Assembly (NCBI GenBank): GCA_021845555.1
Contig: JAJZVS010000071.1
Coordinates: 1 to 12,406, forward strand
Length of the DNA: 12,406 bases
Source: Pseudomonadota bacterium
GTDB lineage: Bacteria > Pseudomonadota > Alphaproteobacteria > Acetobacterales > Acetobacteraceae
Reading direction: 5' to 3'
Shown: one piece after another, positions 12,315 to 12,406 of the stretch
How the letters are laid out: each line of letters opens with the position of its first letter
How positions within the stretch are numbered: the stretch's first letter is position 1
Program-made: the position numbers and the translations under genes
Notes under the pieces: model-generated
The model's database searches: none
What the model saw: the letters and a program-made list of their open reading frames with translations, nothing else
What the model was told of the DNA's origin: nothing

Positions 12315-12406
12315 AGCAAGGCCAGGGGGCTTTGCCCCCTGGACCCCCACCAAGGGGTGACCCCTTGGAACCCATCCAATGGCTTCGCCACGAAGGGGGC
12401 GCAACT
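12315..12406. repeat. Tandem hairpin repeat of Acetobacteraceae type, running off the edge
   Basis: Hairpin 1 is CCAGGGGGC (12322-12330), loop TTT, GCCCCCTGG (12334-12342), perfect over 9 bp. Hairpin 2 is CCAAGGGG (12350-12357), loop TGA, CCCCTTGG (12361-12368), perfect over 8 bp. A short TGGC-TTC-GCCA (12380-12390) follows. Such arrays of G/C hairpins with CTTTG or CTTCG cores recur between genes in Acetobacteraceae genomes. Here it begins about 20 bp after the shortened oxidoreductase frame ends, and may mark the recombination point that removed its 3' part. Confidence 0.65.

Noticed and set aside
1..12406. CRISPR array, prophage, or toxin-antitoxin system
   Set aside because: No regularly spaced repeats, phage structural genes or toxin-antitoxin pair are visible; the tRNA-Gly has no integrase or att-like duplicate nearby.

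Overview
The window is GC-rich chromosomal DNA with alphaproteobacterial gene content, and Acetobacteraceae (Rhodospirillales) is my best guess. The guess rests on protein resemblance (PspABC/PspF, LpxI, an FnrN-like Cys spacing, the luciferase-like oxidoreductase), on a REP-like repeat of a common alphaproteobacterial form near 228-260, and on the 'gggggctttgccccctgg' hairpin repeat at the right edge, which I associate with Acetobacteraceae. No taxonomic marker gene is present, so this is inference.

Left part (1-3495): the start of an unidentified gene leaves the window on the minus strand. Next comes a complete phage-shock (Psp) envelope-stress module. pspA-pspB-pspC, followed by a yccF-type membrane gene, lie on the minus strand, and the activator gene pspF is divergent on the plus strand. 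The 150-bp divergent region has a very good sigma-54 promoter (-24/-12 spacing exact) and an exact IHF consensus match next to it. Between pspC and yccF sits a 167-bp foldback element ending in CTAG on both sides, which looks like a MITE.

Middle part (3526-7584): an FNR/CRP-type regulator with a probable Fe-S cysteine set is divergent from a mandelate-racemase-group enolase-superfamily enzyme. That enzyme overlaps tail to tail with a GNAT acetyltransferase. A tRNA-Gly(TCC) gene follows, then a minus-strand pair with a 4-nt overlap: lpxI (lipid A pathway) and gloA (glyoxalase I).

Right part (7712-12406): this is a decayed glycan-type locus. An intact SAM methyltransferase is followed by a wrecked TylF/MycF-family O-methyltransferase gene carrying three in-frame amber codons, a frameshift and an IS630-family insertion at CTAG. 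The TylF remnant resumes on the far side of the IS and runs into the 3' end of a convergent GT4 glycosyltransferase gene. Divergent from that is a luciferase-like flavin oxidoreductase gene with an early frameshift and a lost C-terminal part, ending beside the hairpin repeat array. The right half therefore records several successive losses.

I found no clear new multi-gene system. The points most worth checking are the foldback element in the psp operon, the GAFTSA variant of PspF, the KxR variant of the enolase-superfamily enzyme, the order of mutations in the TylF pseudogene, and the IS transposase frame that reads out into host DNA.
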